From the NCBI RefSeq assembly GCF_023065955.2, contig NW_026622808.1, forward strand, positions 31,880,475 to 31,944,474: a DNA stretch of 64,000 nucleotides. The letters are read 5' to 3'. The stretch is from Ursus arctos (Eukaryota; Chordata; Mammalia; Carnivora; Ursidae). The notes beneath the pieces were generated by a model, which saw only the letters and a list, made by a program, of their open reading frames with translations, did no database searches and was not told the origin of the DNA. Shown here piece by piece: positions 42,763 to 51,857 of the stretch (the first letter of the stretch is position 1; each line of letters opens with the position of its first letter). The position numbers and the translations under genes were made by a program.

Positions 42763-43802
42763 GAAGAGAGAGCGAGAGAGAGCACAAGCAGCGGGGAGGA
42801 GCAGAGGGAGAAGCAGACTTCCCGCTAAGCAGGGAGCCCGACTCAGGACTGGATCCCAGGACCCCGGGATCAAGACCTGAGTGCAAGACAGACGCTCAAC
42901 CAACTGAGCCACCCAGGTGCCCCAACTAGGAGTTCTTTAATGGTTATAGCACCATTCGGATGATCTCTTTTATGCTGAGTTCTGGTAGTTCGTGGTTTCC
43001 AGGAATTAGTCATTTCATGTAACTTGTTTCTTTCAGTCTTTTACATATATGCAGAGTCTGGTGATTTCGACTCCTTTACTCCTAACACTGGTAATTTGTC
43101 TTTTTTTTCTTTGTTTGTCATTCATATATATATATATATATAAAATATGGTTTTATTTATTTGAGAGAGAGAAGGAGAGCATGAGAGTGGGACGAGGGGC
43201 AGAGGGAGAAGCAGACTGCCCTCTGAGCAGGGAACCTGATGGGAGGCTCGATCCTGGGACTCAGGTATCATAACCTGAGCCAAAGGCAGATGCTTAACCA
43301 GCTGAGGCACCCAGGTGACCCTCTTTGTCAGTCTTAATAGAGGTTTATCACTTTTAATTATCTTTTCAAATAAATAGCTTTTCTTTTGTCTTTTTTCTTA
43401 GTTTCATCTCTGCTCTTTTATTTTCTTCTTGCTTTGGTTTATTTTGTTTTCTAATTTTTGAGGTAGAAACTCAGATTATTGCTTTGAGACTTTTTTTTTT
43501 TTTTTGAGAGAGTGCATGAGTGAGCCATGGGAGGGGCAGAGGGAGAAAAAAAGAGAATCTCAAGCAGACCCCCTCCTGAGTGTGGAGCCCAACACAGGCC
43601 TGCTCCAACAACCCTGATATCATCACAACCAGAGCCGAAACTAAGAGTTGGTCACCCACGCATCTCAAGACCTCTCTTTTTAAATATTAGCATCTGATGC
43701 TCTAAATTCCTCACTAAGCACTGCTTTGGCTGCAACTTACAAATTCCAACTGATCGTATTTTCATTTTCACTTAGTTTCATATACTTTTTTTAAAAGTTT
43801 TT

Positions 43803-43835
<33 letters not shown>

Positions 43836-45949
43836 CACAAGCAGGGGGAGTGGCAGAGGGAGAGGGACTCCATCCCAGAGCCCTGGGATCATGACCTGAG
43901 CCAAAGGCAGGCACTTAACCGACTGAGCCACCCAGGCGCCCCTCCATATACTTTTTAATTTCCCTTTTCCCCTTTGACCCATGGATTGACTAATTATTTT
44001 CCAGTTTTTATTTAAATTCCAGTTAGTCAACATATAATGTAATATTAGTTTCAGGAGAAAAGACCCATGGATTATTCAAAAGTGTGTTTATTTTTCAAGT
44101 GTTTGGATATTTTATTACTATCTTGTTGATTTCTAGTTTGAATCAATTATAGAGCGCCTACTCCATATGTTCTTCCTTCTATGTCTGTCGAACTTGGCTT
44201 TATGACCTGGGGCATAGTGGATGTTGGTGAATGTTTGAATGTGTACCCTGCTCTTGTCGGATGGAATAGCAATGGCACCGCTTTGTTGATGATCTGTTTC
44301 AGTTCTTCGTACCCTTTCTGACCTTTGATCTAGTGGTTCTATCAATTATGAGAGGAGATTGTTGAATTTTCTGACTATAAATGTGGAATCTTTTTCCTTT
44401 AAATTCTATCAGTTTTTATTTCATGTATCTTGCAGCTCTGTTACTTGGTACGTATACGTTTAGTATTACGACTTCTTGCTTAGTTGGCCCTCTTATGTTT
44501 GTGTAATGTCTCTCCTTATCCTTGGCAATTTTCTTTGCTCTGAGGTCTACTTTACCTGTTATTAATTTAGCTATTCCTGCTCCCTCTTGATTAATGTTTG
44601 TATGTGACATTGTTTTCCATTCATTTTATTTCCAGCCTACTTCTTATAATTGAAGTGGTTTTCCTGTAGACAGCATCTAATTGGGTCGTGATTTTTATGC
44701 ACATTGTGCCAAGATTGGTCTCTTCACTGGTGTATTAACTTATTTCAGCGTTTGGGAGATGTTGTGTTATTTCCTTCTGGTTTCTATGGTATCCAGTGAG
44801 AGATCCACTGTCATTAGAGGTGTTGTTCTTCTATAGATAAAACTGTCATTTTTCTCAGGCTGATTTCAAGTTATTTTCTGTCTTTAGTTTCCAGAAATTT
44901 ATTGTTTTTGATGTAGATTTCCTTGAATTTAACCTGCTTGCGTTTGATCAGCTTTTTCAATCTGTAGGTTTACCAAATTTGAGGAGTTTTTAGCTATTAC
45001 TTGTCTCTGCAGTGCTTGAAGAGAAAGAGGAAGGAGGGCCACCTCCACTCATCTTAGTGCAGGGAGGAAATGGTCAACAGGGCTCGACTCAGTCTTTGCA
45101 GGGGAGGGGTAAAGGCACCACCTTTGCTTGGGTTAGTACAAAGCAGGGATGGTCACCAGAACTCTACCCTGACAGTTCTGGACTCCTGGAGAAGAGGGGT
45201 AGGAGTATCACCTCATTAATACATGATGAGAATGGTTGACAGGGCCATGCCCCACAAGCTCTACATCACCCCCGTGGGGAGGGGGCATGGCCTCTTAGGG
45301 ATTCGCCCGGAAGAGGGCAGGCATAATCAAAGGGAGCAGAATCCTATTTTAAAATAAAAATATTGTCTCTCAGGGCGCCTGGGTGGCTCAGTTGGTTAAG
45401 CATCTGCATGCAGCTCAGGTCATGATCTTGGGGTCCTGGGATCGAGCCCTGCATCGGATTCTCTGCTCAGCAGAGAGTCTGCTTCTCCTTCTCCTTCTGG
45501 CCCTCCCCTGCTCTCGCTAGCACTCTCTCTCTCTCTAATGAATAAAACAAATCTTTAAAAAATATCCCCTCAGCATTATTAAATAATGTCTCTGATTTGC
45601 TAGATTATCGTGCGAATTCTGGCAGTGCTCTCTCAGCAGGTTGGGATCGCTGCTCTTGCAATTCATAATCAGCAGACCTGTCAGATCTGTGCATCAAAAC
45701 CAAATCTCAGAATAGCTTCAGTGACCAAAGGACCAGTTGATTTGGGAAGAATATTCATATCTTTGTCGGGTTCAAATTTAGTATTCTCAACAACGGCTAT
45801 CACTACTTTCCCGTTTGTCCACTGATGATCTTGTTTTTTCTTTTGGCAGCTATGTCTCCAAAGCAATCTGTGATAATATGAGCATAGTATGTGTGATGTC
45901 AAGAATTCGGGAATCCAGCATTCTGGTCATGTATTCTTTGCATATGTAA
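28595..45949 (+). CDS. FBXW12: FBXW12, F-box and WD-repeat protein 12 (complete, 10 exons)
   Basis: Predicted substrate-recognition subunit of an SCF (SKP1-CUL1-F-box) ubiquitin ligase; its substrates are not known to me. Ten coding exons join without a stop: 28595-28684, 29281-29318, 29525-29682, 30361-30479, 35159-35368, 35951-36109, 37501-37711, 38167-38345, 38418-38551, 45850-45949. All introns are GT-AG and all phases match. The total is 1398 bases, or 465 residues; human FBXW12 is about 464. Residues 1 to about 45 are the F-box ([31 protein letters not shown]). The rest is a divergent WD-like propeller with blade-end signatures [16 protein letters not shown] and LYMWDE. Chosen start: the only ATG placing the F-box at the N-terminus as in human. 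Intron 9 (7.3 kb) is full of L1 and SINE sequence, and introns 4 and 9 carry most of the repeats. No frameshift or stop was seen, so the gene looks functional. Confidence 0.95.
29281..29318 (+). CDS. FBXW12: FBXW12 coding exon 2 (F-box, second half)
   Basis: A 38-base micro-exon between a pyrimidine-rich CCCTCAG acceptor and a GTGAGC donor. It encodes [12 protein letters not shown] and splits an Arg codon with exon 3. Confidence 0.92.
29525..29682 (+). CDS. FBXW12: FBXW12 coding exon 3
   Basis: Encodes (R)[12 protein letters not shown]...[12 protein letters not shown]...NL, matching the region after the F-box in human FBXW12 (RSLSLQRW, THTWKQFFLHQ). Acceptor CCAG, donor GTACGG. Confidence 0.92.
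29745..29790 (+). mobile_element. Extremely truncated L1 tail in FBXW12 intron 3
   Basis: 46 bases (ATAATATAATAAAAAATCATT plus poly-A, quoted in part) between perfect AAGAAATGCACTATTTTC copies at 29727-29744 and 29791-29808. Confidence 0.85.
30090..30185 (-). repeat. MIR fragment
   Basis: CCCCATTTTACCCGTTAGGG then AAACTGAAACGAAGG, the reverse of the MIR middle. Confidence 0.55.
30361..30479 (+). CDS. FBXW12: FBXW12 coding exon 4
   Basis: Encodes [16 protein letters not shown] and KLYAWDVQE, the first clear WD-type blade end. Acceptor TTCCAG, donor GTGAGT, phase 0 exit. Confidence 0.93.
30676..30877 (-). mobile_element. Can-SINE, reverse (FBXW12 intron 4)
   Basis: Poly-T then AAGATTTTATTTGTCAGAG to GAGCCACCCAGGCGTCCC; AA(C/T)GTGTA flanks; internal duplication of GGCAGGGGGAGAGGCAG. 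Confidence 0.92.
31120..31305 (+). mobile_element. Can-SINE, forward (FBXW12 intron 4)
   Basis: Between perfect AAAAATCACTAGATGGGG copies at 31102 and 31306. Confidence 0.95.
33466..34262 (-). mobile_element. L1 3' end, reverse, nested in the MaLR LTR
   Basis: CAGTATAGTTAACATACAGC, AGCATTATACCCTCTAGATC and TTTCCACAGTGGCTGCCCC, interrupting the LTR within its TTTTAA(G)CCAC region. Confidence 0.9.
33856..33900 (+). repeat. (GT)n microsatellite within L1
   Basis: About 20 GT units, expanded from the short TG run in the L1 sequence. Confidence 0.95.
34621..34802 (-). mobile_element. Can-SINE, reverse (FBXW12 intron 4)
   Basis: AGGCAGAATTCT duplicated at 34609 and 34803. Confidence 0.92.
34830..34970 (+). 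repeat. MIR element
   Basis: AAGTAACTTGCTGGTTGTAA and GTAAGAGGCAGAACTGACTT follow the MIR core. Confidence 0.6.
35159..35368 (+). CDS. FBXW12: FBXW12 coding exon 5
   Basis: Exactly 70 codons, [10 protein letters not shown] through [15 protein letters not shown] to NDGPFLM. Acceptor CTCTAG, donor GTAAGT. Confidence 0.95.
35951..36109 (+). CDS. FBXW12: FBXW12 coding exon 6
   Basis: Exactly 53 codons, [18 protein letters not shown] through [15 protein letters not shown] to LPV. Acceptor TTTCAG, donor GTAGGT. Confidence 0.95.
36327..36520 (+). mobile_element. Can-SINE, forward (FBXW12 intron 6)
   Basis: AAAAAAAGTTTGTT duplicated at 36313 and 36521. Confidence 0.94.
36613..36813 (+). mobile_element. 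Can-SINE, forward (FBXW12 intron 6)
   Basis: Nearly consensus; perfect AAGAAAGCAGGATCTT at 36597-36612 and 36814-36829, so a recent insertion. Confidence 0.96.
37284..37398 (-). mobile_element. Short tRNA-derived SINE, reverse (FBXW12 intron 6)
   Basis: (TTTTG)n left edge, TTAAGTAGGCTCCATGCCC to GAGCCAGTCAGGCGTCCC. Confidence 0.85.
37501..37711 (+). CDS. FBXW12: FBXW12 coding exon 7
   Basis: Encodes [14 protein letters not shown], a fast-evolving serine-, cysteine- and arginine-rich stretch, then [17 protein letters not shown]. Acceptor CCATAG, donor GTAGGC, exits after one base of a codon. Confidence 0.93.
38167..38345 (+). CDS. FBXW12: FBXW12 coding exon 8
   Basis: Encodes (A)RQIATF...[15 protein letters not shown]...[17 protein letters not shown]. 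The acceptor after CACACAG at 38166 keeps frame; an alternative AG eight bases downstream would shift it. Donor GTAGGT. Confidence 0.93.
38418..38551 (+). CDS. FBXW12: FBXW12 coding exon 9
   Basis: Encodes [20 protein letters not shown]...[14 protein letters not shown] and ends two bases into a Cys codon. The donor is GTAAGC. Reading through it gives Trp then TAA at once. Confidence 0.93.
38654..38675. repeat. Perfect 22-base palindrome
   Basis: GGAGATA, then TATATATATA, then TCTCC reads the same on both strands; in FBXW12 intron 9. Confidence 0.85.
38884..38951. repeat. (TTTC)n tract
   Basis: Pyrimidine tetranucleotide array that merges into the tail of the reverse SINE to its right. Confidence 0.9.
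38952..39136 (-). mobile_element. Can-SINE, reverse (FBXW12 intron 9)
   Basis: CAATTTTATTTATCTGAGAG to GAGCCACCCGGCTGCCCC. Confidence 0.92.
39679..39902 (-). mobile_element. Can-SINE, reverse, with (AG)n (FBXW12 intron 9)
   Basis: GA run at about 39749-39782; TCAATAATT flanks on both sides. Confidence 0.9.
41160..41200. repeat. (TC)n(TA)n compound microsatellite
   Basis: TCTCTC run directly followed by TATATA. Confidence 0.9.
41457..41555 (+). mobile_element. Short tRNA-derived SINE, forward (pair member 1)
   Basis: GGCGCCTGGCTGGCTCAG head, GGTTACTTAAGGGAATTAAA end. Confidence 0.85.
41570..41672 (+). mobile_element. Short tRNA-derived SINE, forward (pair member 2)
   Basis: GGGGCTCCTGGCTGGCTCAG head, GGTATAGAGATTAAATTAAA end; ATAGAAT flanks. 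Confidence 0.85.
42169..42273 (+). mobile_element. Short tRNA-derived SINE, forward
   Basis: GGGGTGCCTGGCTGGCTCAG head, GAGTTTACTTAATAATAATA end; TTCA(A/G)TA(G/A)CA flanks. Confidence 0.85.
42538..42657 (-). mobile_element. Can-SINE, reverse, lacking its head
   Basis: TTTAAGATTTTATTGATTAG to GGCTTGATCCCAGGAC; the GAGCCACCCAGG part is absent. Confidence 0.8.
42676..42923 (-). mobile_element. Can-SINE, reverse, with GT/GA arrays
   Basis: Long GAGA/GTGTG stretch at about 42728-42785; GAGCCACCCAGGTGCCCC head. Confidence 0.9.
43126..43322 (-). mobile_element. Can-SINE, reverse, with (TA)n at its edge
   Basis: ATATAT run at 43126-43142, then GGTTTTATTTATTTGAGAGA to GAGGCACCCAGGTG. Confidence 0.85.
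43489..43668 (-). mobile_element. Can-SINE, reverse, diverged
   Basis: Poly-T, TGAGAGAGTGCATGAGTGAG, then a decayed right end. Confidence 0.75.
43791..43942 (-). mobile_element. Can-SINE, reverse, internally deleted
   Basis: GA array, then the middle is missing, then GAGCCACCCAGGCGCCCC. Confidence 0.9.
43988..44061 (-). mobile_element. Very short L1 3' end, reverse
   Basis: 74 bases (GTTAGTCAACATATAATGTA, AGTTTCAGG) between GACCCATGGATT copies at 43976 and 44062. Confidence 0.85.
45374..45560 (+). mobile_element. Can-SINE, forward (FBXW12 intron 9)
   Basis: GGGCGCCTGGGTGGCTCAG head; CT-rich middle; 290 bases before the last exon. Confidence 0.93.
45850..45949 (+). CDS. FBXW12: FBXW12 coding exon 10 (C-terminus)
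   Basis: Acceptor TTGGCAG after a pyrimidine tract; completes the split Cys codon, then 32 codons ([13 protein letters not shown]...[11 protein letters not shown]) and TAA at 45947-45949. The ending matches human FBXW12 ([11 protein letters not shown]). It lies 7.3 kb from exon 9. Confidence 0.93.
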
Positions 45950-46251
45950 CGTGGAAACTAATGGAATTAACTTTGCATCATCTCCCTCAATGTAGTAAAG
46001 AGAATTCTGTTTGCAAACCCAGAATGATTATTTTAGTGATATTAGGAAAGAAGCAGATTTCACTAACAGCTACTACAGATCCGGCGCCGTACAGCTGGCA
46101 GGAGCAACCCGTCCTTTGTCCTCGCCAGCAGGAAGAGTCTAGAATACTAAGGCAGCAAAATATAACTGGTCACACAACTCAATTCAAGGGGAGCCTATAA
46201 CAGGAGAAAGAGTGACTTAGGATTGAGGCTGGTTTACAGGTGAAGGCATCG

Positions 46252-46346
46252 GGGGCGCCTGGCTCAGCTGGTAGAGCAGCAACTCTTCATCTCAGGGTTG
46301 TGAGTTCGAGCCCCATAATGGGCGCGGAGCCTACTTAAAAAAAATT
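46252..46346 (+). mobile_element. Short tRNA-derived SINE, forward
   Basis: GGGGCGCCTGGCTCAGCTGG head (5 bases shorter than usual), GTGAGTTCGAGCCCC box, GGAGCCTACTTAAAAAAAA end. Confidence 0.88.
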
Positions 46347-48440
46347 GTAGAAGTCAAGGTCATCTGTATTAGTGTTCTCTAAAATGTAAGCAAAACATAA
46401 ATGTATTAGAAAAACATAGACGTTAATACTTGACGGTAGCTAGAAGCGACTCAGAATGTAGATGGTAATAAAAAATACTTGAGAGGACTAGGAAATATAG
46501 CGAAAGCTAAATCACATGGAAGTTTCACTGTGCATATCCTCACAGCCACCGGACATGACAGAGAACTGCCCCCTAGGTTGCATCCCTGGTTCAGGATTCA
46601 GAGTTTGGGGAGAGAGTACTAATACATCAAGCCTAAGACCTATGGGTCTGCTGTTCTGGCTCTGAGAGGAGGACTGGAAGAAAGAGGACATGAGGGGGGG
46701 ACACAGTTCTCCCATGAGGATGTGATCTCAATGGGAGATTTCTCCAAGGAGCTGTGTGCGTTTCTGGGCTGTTAGAGTGCCCACCAGTCCCTCTTCCTCA
46801 AAACAGACTTGAGGCTGTGACCAGGAAGATAAAGGAAGTCAGTGGAGGGTCCCCGGAGATGGACAAGGCTGGGTGGAGAAGCTGACAGGAGCATCATTGT
46901 ACACAGCACGTGACGGTTCTGGGACAGTCGCAGGTTTGAATCAGGGTCCGTGAGGAGGAATACATTCTAACACAGGGTGGAAAGTCCAAGTGTCAAGTCA
47001 CACAGACAGCTGCAGGATCTAACCCAAATATTTTTTTTAACAAAGAAAGAACTATATTTTATAGATCTATGTTTTTTTAAAGATCCTCTTTCGTGTCATT
47101 TAGAAAAGTGATTTAGAAGTAGCCCTGGCCTACACCCGGCATGAGTATCATGTCCTATACCAATTTTACCTCCATTAAAAAAACAAAAACAAAAACGTAG
47201 CCATGGTGACTAAGGAAAGCCCAGGAGGCTCTAATCTCTGTGACAAAGGGAATATGTGGCAGAGGACACACAGGCGGAAGAGGCGACAGAGGCAAAAATC
47301 TGCGGACTATTCGTGCATGAGCACAAAGCACGTAATTTGTCCGAGGAAACGGGAGTAAATAGGATCCCACGGGGCCTGTGATTTCTGAATACTTTAGAGA
47401 CAAAACTGAATTGCTGTTGGGCTTTCATTTTCCAGAAAAAGGTGGTCAAGCTAGGCAGAGGAAACTTTCTACACACAGCACCAAACATTGTTCAAAACTG
47501 CAAATGCAAAAGAAAGCCTTAAAGTCTATGGTGAAGGGGCCAGAAATGAAGGGAACCCTTCTAAGTTGAGGAATGAAGAAAAAGGGTAAATCCGGAAAAG
47601 TGAAGAAATGCTGCATGCCTTATTCCTAGAATTTTAAAGAACTCCACGATGGAACACAGGGCCCCTGCCAAAGCAGAGGTCGGCTCACAGATTTGCAAGG
47701 TCCGGGACCCTCAGAAAAGTAACAGTCCTTTCCTTGTAGGTAAACTGAAGGGAAGCCTCCCCACTGGAGAAGGATGATGGGGAGAGCTGCCTCTCTCAGC
47801 TTCAGGTTTGGGTGGATTAAAAACGGAGAAACCACTCTCTCCAGAGAATTCCTAACTATAACCATACTCTCCTTGGGGGTGGAGTTGACATCAGTCAAGG
47901 TCCCAAGACTACACAGAGGTCACACACCCATTAAGGTAATTTGACCAAGGTTTAATAAAGGAACTACTGTAATTTGGGTTTGTGGTGAAAAGCATTCGAG
48001 AAGCCACAGAAATAATACACTTAGTGGTGTTTTCGCCCCTCCTTTTTGTGAACAGGGCGCTGGCAGTCCACTTTCGACCTATGCTCGCAAGTCCAGGCCA
48101 GGTTTTGTTTCTGTCTCAGCCACCGGAAGCTCGTGGGCGGCAGCACTGCTGGGAAGAGTTCACTTCCCCTACCTGCACCTGCAGGGTGCTGGCCCAGCTT
48201 AGTTACAGAAGGGGTGCTGACCCCCCACCCCCACCCCTTCTTTTGGTTCCCTGGGCTGCCTGTGCTGAAAGCCACGGCTACTGGGTGGGGGCTTGCTACA
48301 GCTGCAGAGAACTGAACAGGGCTACTCCTCTTGCTAGAACTCCTCTACCAGGTATCATTGCCTGAATGGATACGTTCAAGTGGTTATAGATTTGACTAAC
48401 ACGTTCTAGTTAGTAAGGACTTTACCAGAGAGAGCAAGGC
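46347..48440. other. Intergenic, nothing recognised
   Basis: Includes likely FBXW12 3' UTR at its left end. No gene supported. Confidence 0.4.
46467..46472 (+). terminator. Candidate polyadenylation signal for FBXW12
   Basis: First clean AATAAA after the FBXW12 stop that I noticed, about 520 bases downstream. It lies beyond a SINE at 46252, so an earlier variant signal could be the true one. Confidence 0.3.
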
Positions 48441-48469
48441 ATCCTCTCTCGTGTACTTCACTCCGTTAC

Positions 48470-49090
48470 AGGCACTGGAGCCAACTGGACCTGCTCCTGA
48501 CACCCAGGAGATCTGTGAAAAAGGAAACCAAGGCCCCACATGGTGTCCCTTAGGTTAGGTATTAGGTCTTGGTTGGTGGACTTGGGACCTTAACCTAGCT
48601 GCAGTTTCAGCCCCCCCGAAATGTCACCTTTACCCAGTCCACATGGGACTTTCCTGGTCAGCACTATGAGATTGACTGCTCGACCCCTTCTGTTCCCCTT
48701 AGGAGCGCAACCTGGCCTAAAACAATGAATTCTTTGCTAATAATCTCCTTCTCCCCCCCCCCCCATCTTTAAAAGCTTTTCCTCTTCTGTAGCCCTTTGG
48801 AGCTCCCCTTTACTTGCTAGATGGAGATGCTGCCCAATTCACAAATGGATTAATAAAGCCCCTCGGACCTTTAAAATTGACTTGGTTGAATTTTTGTTAT
48901 TTAACAGAACTGATTGCCCTGAATGGGGTACCAGCATATGGGTGATTCCCAGGAGACCAACAGAGGCCCCCGGCAGATGACCTTCGACTTTAACCCCCTA
49001 CTCTGTGGTCGCGTCTTTTCCTTCAACCTTTACCAGTGCGACCACACGTTCAGTGGCCAGTCACCCTAGCCCCACATGGCTCATGGGGGT
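48470..49090 (+). mobile_element. Probable LTR remnant
   Basis: AATAAA at 48852-48857 after a promoter-like CT-rich stretch (poly-C near 48752), then a region resembling a tRNA-binding/leader transition. Boundaries uncertain; family not assigned. Confidence 0.4.
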
Positions 49091-49879
49091 GGGGGTGTCT
49101 AGTGCCTGTTAGCACATCCTCCTGCCTGTGGGTGAACACCACTCGCCAAATTTTACAGAGTAAGGGACCCACGCCAAAGGCGCCGTAATATTGGTCTGCG
49201 AACTAAACAGATAAATCAGAATCTTTTCCTTTTTGGATCAATTCTCCTGGCTCTCTACCACTAAATGGGCAGACTGGCTCCAAAAAAAGGGTTTTGAAAT
49301 CCTAGTTTGTGACTTTATAGGGAATCCTATAGAGAATCCTCTCTAGGATTCTCGATCCTAGGGATGCTTTCTCACTGGCTCTAAAAACGGGCACAAGACC
49401 CGTTACCTTAAAAGCCAACTGGTGCCAAATTCAAATTTGAACACATTATTTTTGAAATGACCCAAACAAGCAGAGTTTTAGCCATTCAGAGCCTGTCTGC
49501 TTTTCCCACCCCCACCGAAGGCTCACCTGACAGCTCCTACCCACTGCTAGGCCAGAGCCCTGTGACTACAGGTGCCAGGCTGCTACAGTATCGGGGGCTA
49601 TCTGACCCAGAGCCCCCCACACCACACGCACACCTAGGCACAGAAGCCGCCTGCTCCCATCTCCTCCTCTCTCCCAGAGTACCCTTGCCGTCCTCCCCTC
49701 CTGGAGGGTCGCCCCTGTGCCACAAGCTTCCAGACAGTCTTGTGAGATGAGGAACTTCCTCTCCACAGAACACTCTCCAAGCCCCTCTCAGTAAAGCGTG
49801 TGTGTGTTACTGCCTCTTCTGGTTTTTTCCATGATGAGCCCCCAAATCCTTTGAGCCCTGAGAGACCTACATCCCAAAT
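49091..49879. other. Intergenic, no firm feature
   Basis: May be internal sequence of the preceding LTR element (49200-49400), too decayed to tell. Confidence 0.3.
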
Positions 49880-50425
49880 AGATAAAGAACTCTTAAAACT
49901 CAACAAGAAAACAACCCAATTACAAGTGGGGGAGAGACGTGAACCTCACCGAAGAGGATACACAGAGGCCAACAAGTTCATGCGGTGTGCCACGTCACCG
50001 GCCACGAAGGAAATCTACATTAAAACCGCAGTGAGACACCAGTGCACACCCGTCAGATGGGAGGGGGCAGGTGGCGAGACGGACAATGCCAGGAGCTCGA
50101 GGACATGCCGCAACCAGAGCCCCATGATACTGCCGGCGGAAATGCAAAATGCTACAGCCGTTTTTGTGAAGAGCTGGGCAATTCCTTATGAAATAAAACA
50201 CGCACTTAGCATATCACCCAGCAATCCCACTTCTAAGTACTTACCCAAGAGAAATGAAAACTGATCACACAAAAGCCTGTATATAAATGCTTACAGCAAC
50301 TGTATTCATAATCACCCCAAACTGGAAACAACCCAAACGTCCTTCAACTGGTGAAAAGATCTTCTCGGTGCGTCCGTACAATGGGTACCACCCAGCAAGA
50401 GATGTAACCCGACCGCCGAGGCCCA
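49880..50425 (+). mobile_element. Old L1 ORF2 end, forward
   Basis: GATAAAGAACTCTTAAAACT, then CAGCAATCCCACTTCTAAG and CATAATCACCCCAAACTGG, the terminal ORF2 region in diverged form. Confidence 0.75.
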
Positions 50426-50469
50426 GAAAGCTCTTGGACATCAGCCTTAGCAGCATTTGTCTAGCTCTG

Positions 50470-51150
50470 TCTCCTCAGGCCAGGGAAACGAGCAAAAATA
50501 CACAAGTGAGGCTACATCCAACTAAAAAGCTTTTGCACAGTGAAGAAAACCATCAACAAAATAGAAAGGCAACCTACCAACTGAGAGAAGAGAGCTGCAA
50601 ATGATACCTCCGATAAGGGGTTAATATTCAAAATAGTAAAATTTATAAGATATGCAAAGAATATCCAAAACAAAAGAAGTTCTACAACTCAACACCAAAA
50701 AAACGATCTAATTTAAAAAACGGGCAGAGGACCTGAATAGACATTTTTCCAAAGAAGACAGACACCCAGATGGCCAACAGACACATGAAAAGATGCTCCA
50801 CGTCGTTATTCAAATCGAAATCACCGTAAGCTACCCCCGCCCACATGTCAGAATGGCTAGAATCAAAAAGACAAGAAACAACAAGTGTTGGTGAGGATGT
50901 GGAGGAAAGGGAACCCCTTCCTTCCCGCTGTCGGTGGAAGGTAATCTGGAAGACAGTCTGAAGCTTCTTCAAAAAATTGGAAACAGAAATACTATAAGAT
51001 GCCTTAATTCCACTTCTGGGCACTTACCTGAAGAAAACAAAAATGCTAACTCAGAAAGCTACGCATCCCTATGTTTATTGCCGCAAGATTTACAGTAGCC
51101 AAGACATGGAAGCAGCCTCTGCCCATGGACGGATGAGCAGATAGAGACGT

Positions 51151-51198
<48 letters not shown>

Positions 51199-51658
51199 CC
51201 TGCACATAGACACACAGACACATGTACACACAACAGATTATTTGCCATAAAAAAAAGAATGAAATCTTACCATTTGCAACAACGGGGATGGATCTAGATG
51301 TTATTATGCTCAGTGAAATAAGTCAGATAAAGACAAATACCGTATGAGTCCACTTACATGTGCAATCTAAAAAAATGAACAAAAATGAGAAACACTCATA
51401 AACACAGAACAAACTGGTGGTTGCCTAATAAGGGGAAGGGGGTGAGGAGGATGGGCAAAGTGGGTGAAGGGGAGTAAGAGGTACAAACTTACAATTATAA
51501 GTCATGGGGATGAAAACATGGCACAGGAAATAGTAATATTGTAATATATTTACCGTGGTGAGCATTTCATAATGTGTATAATTGCTGAATCTCTATGTTG
51601 CACGCCTGAAACTAATTTAATATGTCCACTACAGTTCAATTAAAAATAAAAAAAAAAC
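50470..51658 (+). mobile_element. Younger L1 3' end, forward
   Basis: Runs from ORF2 (CTAAAAAGCTTTTGCACAG) through AGAACAAACTGGTGGTTGCC to the 3' UTR end (GAAACTAATTTAATATGTCC) and an A-rich tail. Confidence 0.9.
51151..51195 (+). repeat. (TG)n microsatellite within L1
   Basis: About 22 TG units at the L1 position homologous to the GT array at 33856. Confidence 0.95.
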
Positions 51659-51663
51659 TTCAG

Positions 51664-51857
51664 GGGTGCCTGGGTGGCTCAGTCATTGGGCGTCTGCCTT
51701 CGGCTCAGGTCCTGATCCCAGGGTCCTGGGATCGAGCCCCGCATTGGGCTCCTCCACTGGGAGCCTGCTTCTTCCTCTCCCACTCCCCCTGCTTGTGTTC
51801 CCTCTCTCGCTGGCTGTGTCTCTGTCAAATAAATAAAATCTTTAAAAATTAAAAAAA
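51664..51857 (+). mobile_element. Can-SINE, forward, at the L1 tail
   Basis: GGGGTGCCTGGGTGGCTCAG head, inserted in or next to the L1 poly-A tail. Confidence 0.93.

Larger units (their letters stand above)
40150..45010 (-). mobile_element. Long old L1, reverse, filling FBXW12 intron 9
   Basis: Backwards L1 ORF2 in order from its end (about 40150) through the reverse transcriptase (about 42050-42500) to the endonuclease part (about 44150-44700: CTATTCCTGCTCCCTCTTG). Interrupted by at least seven SINEs and many stops. Confidence 0.8.
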
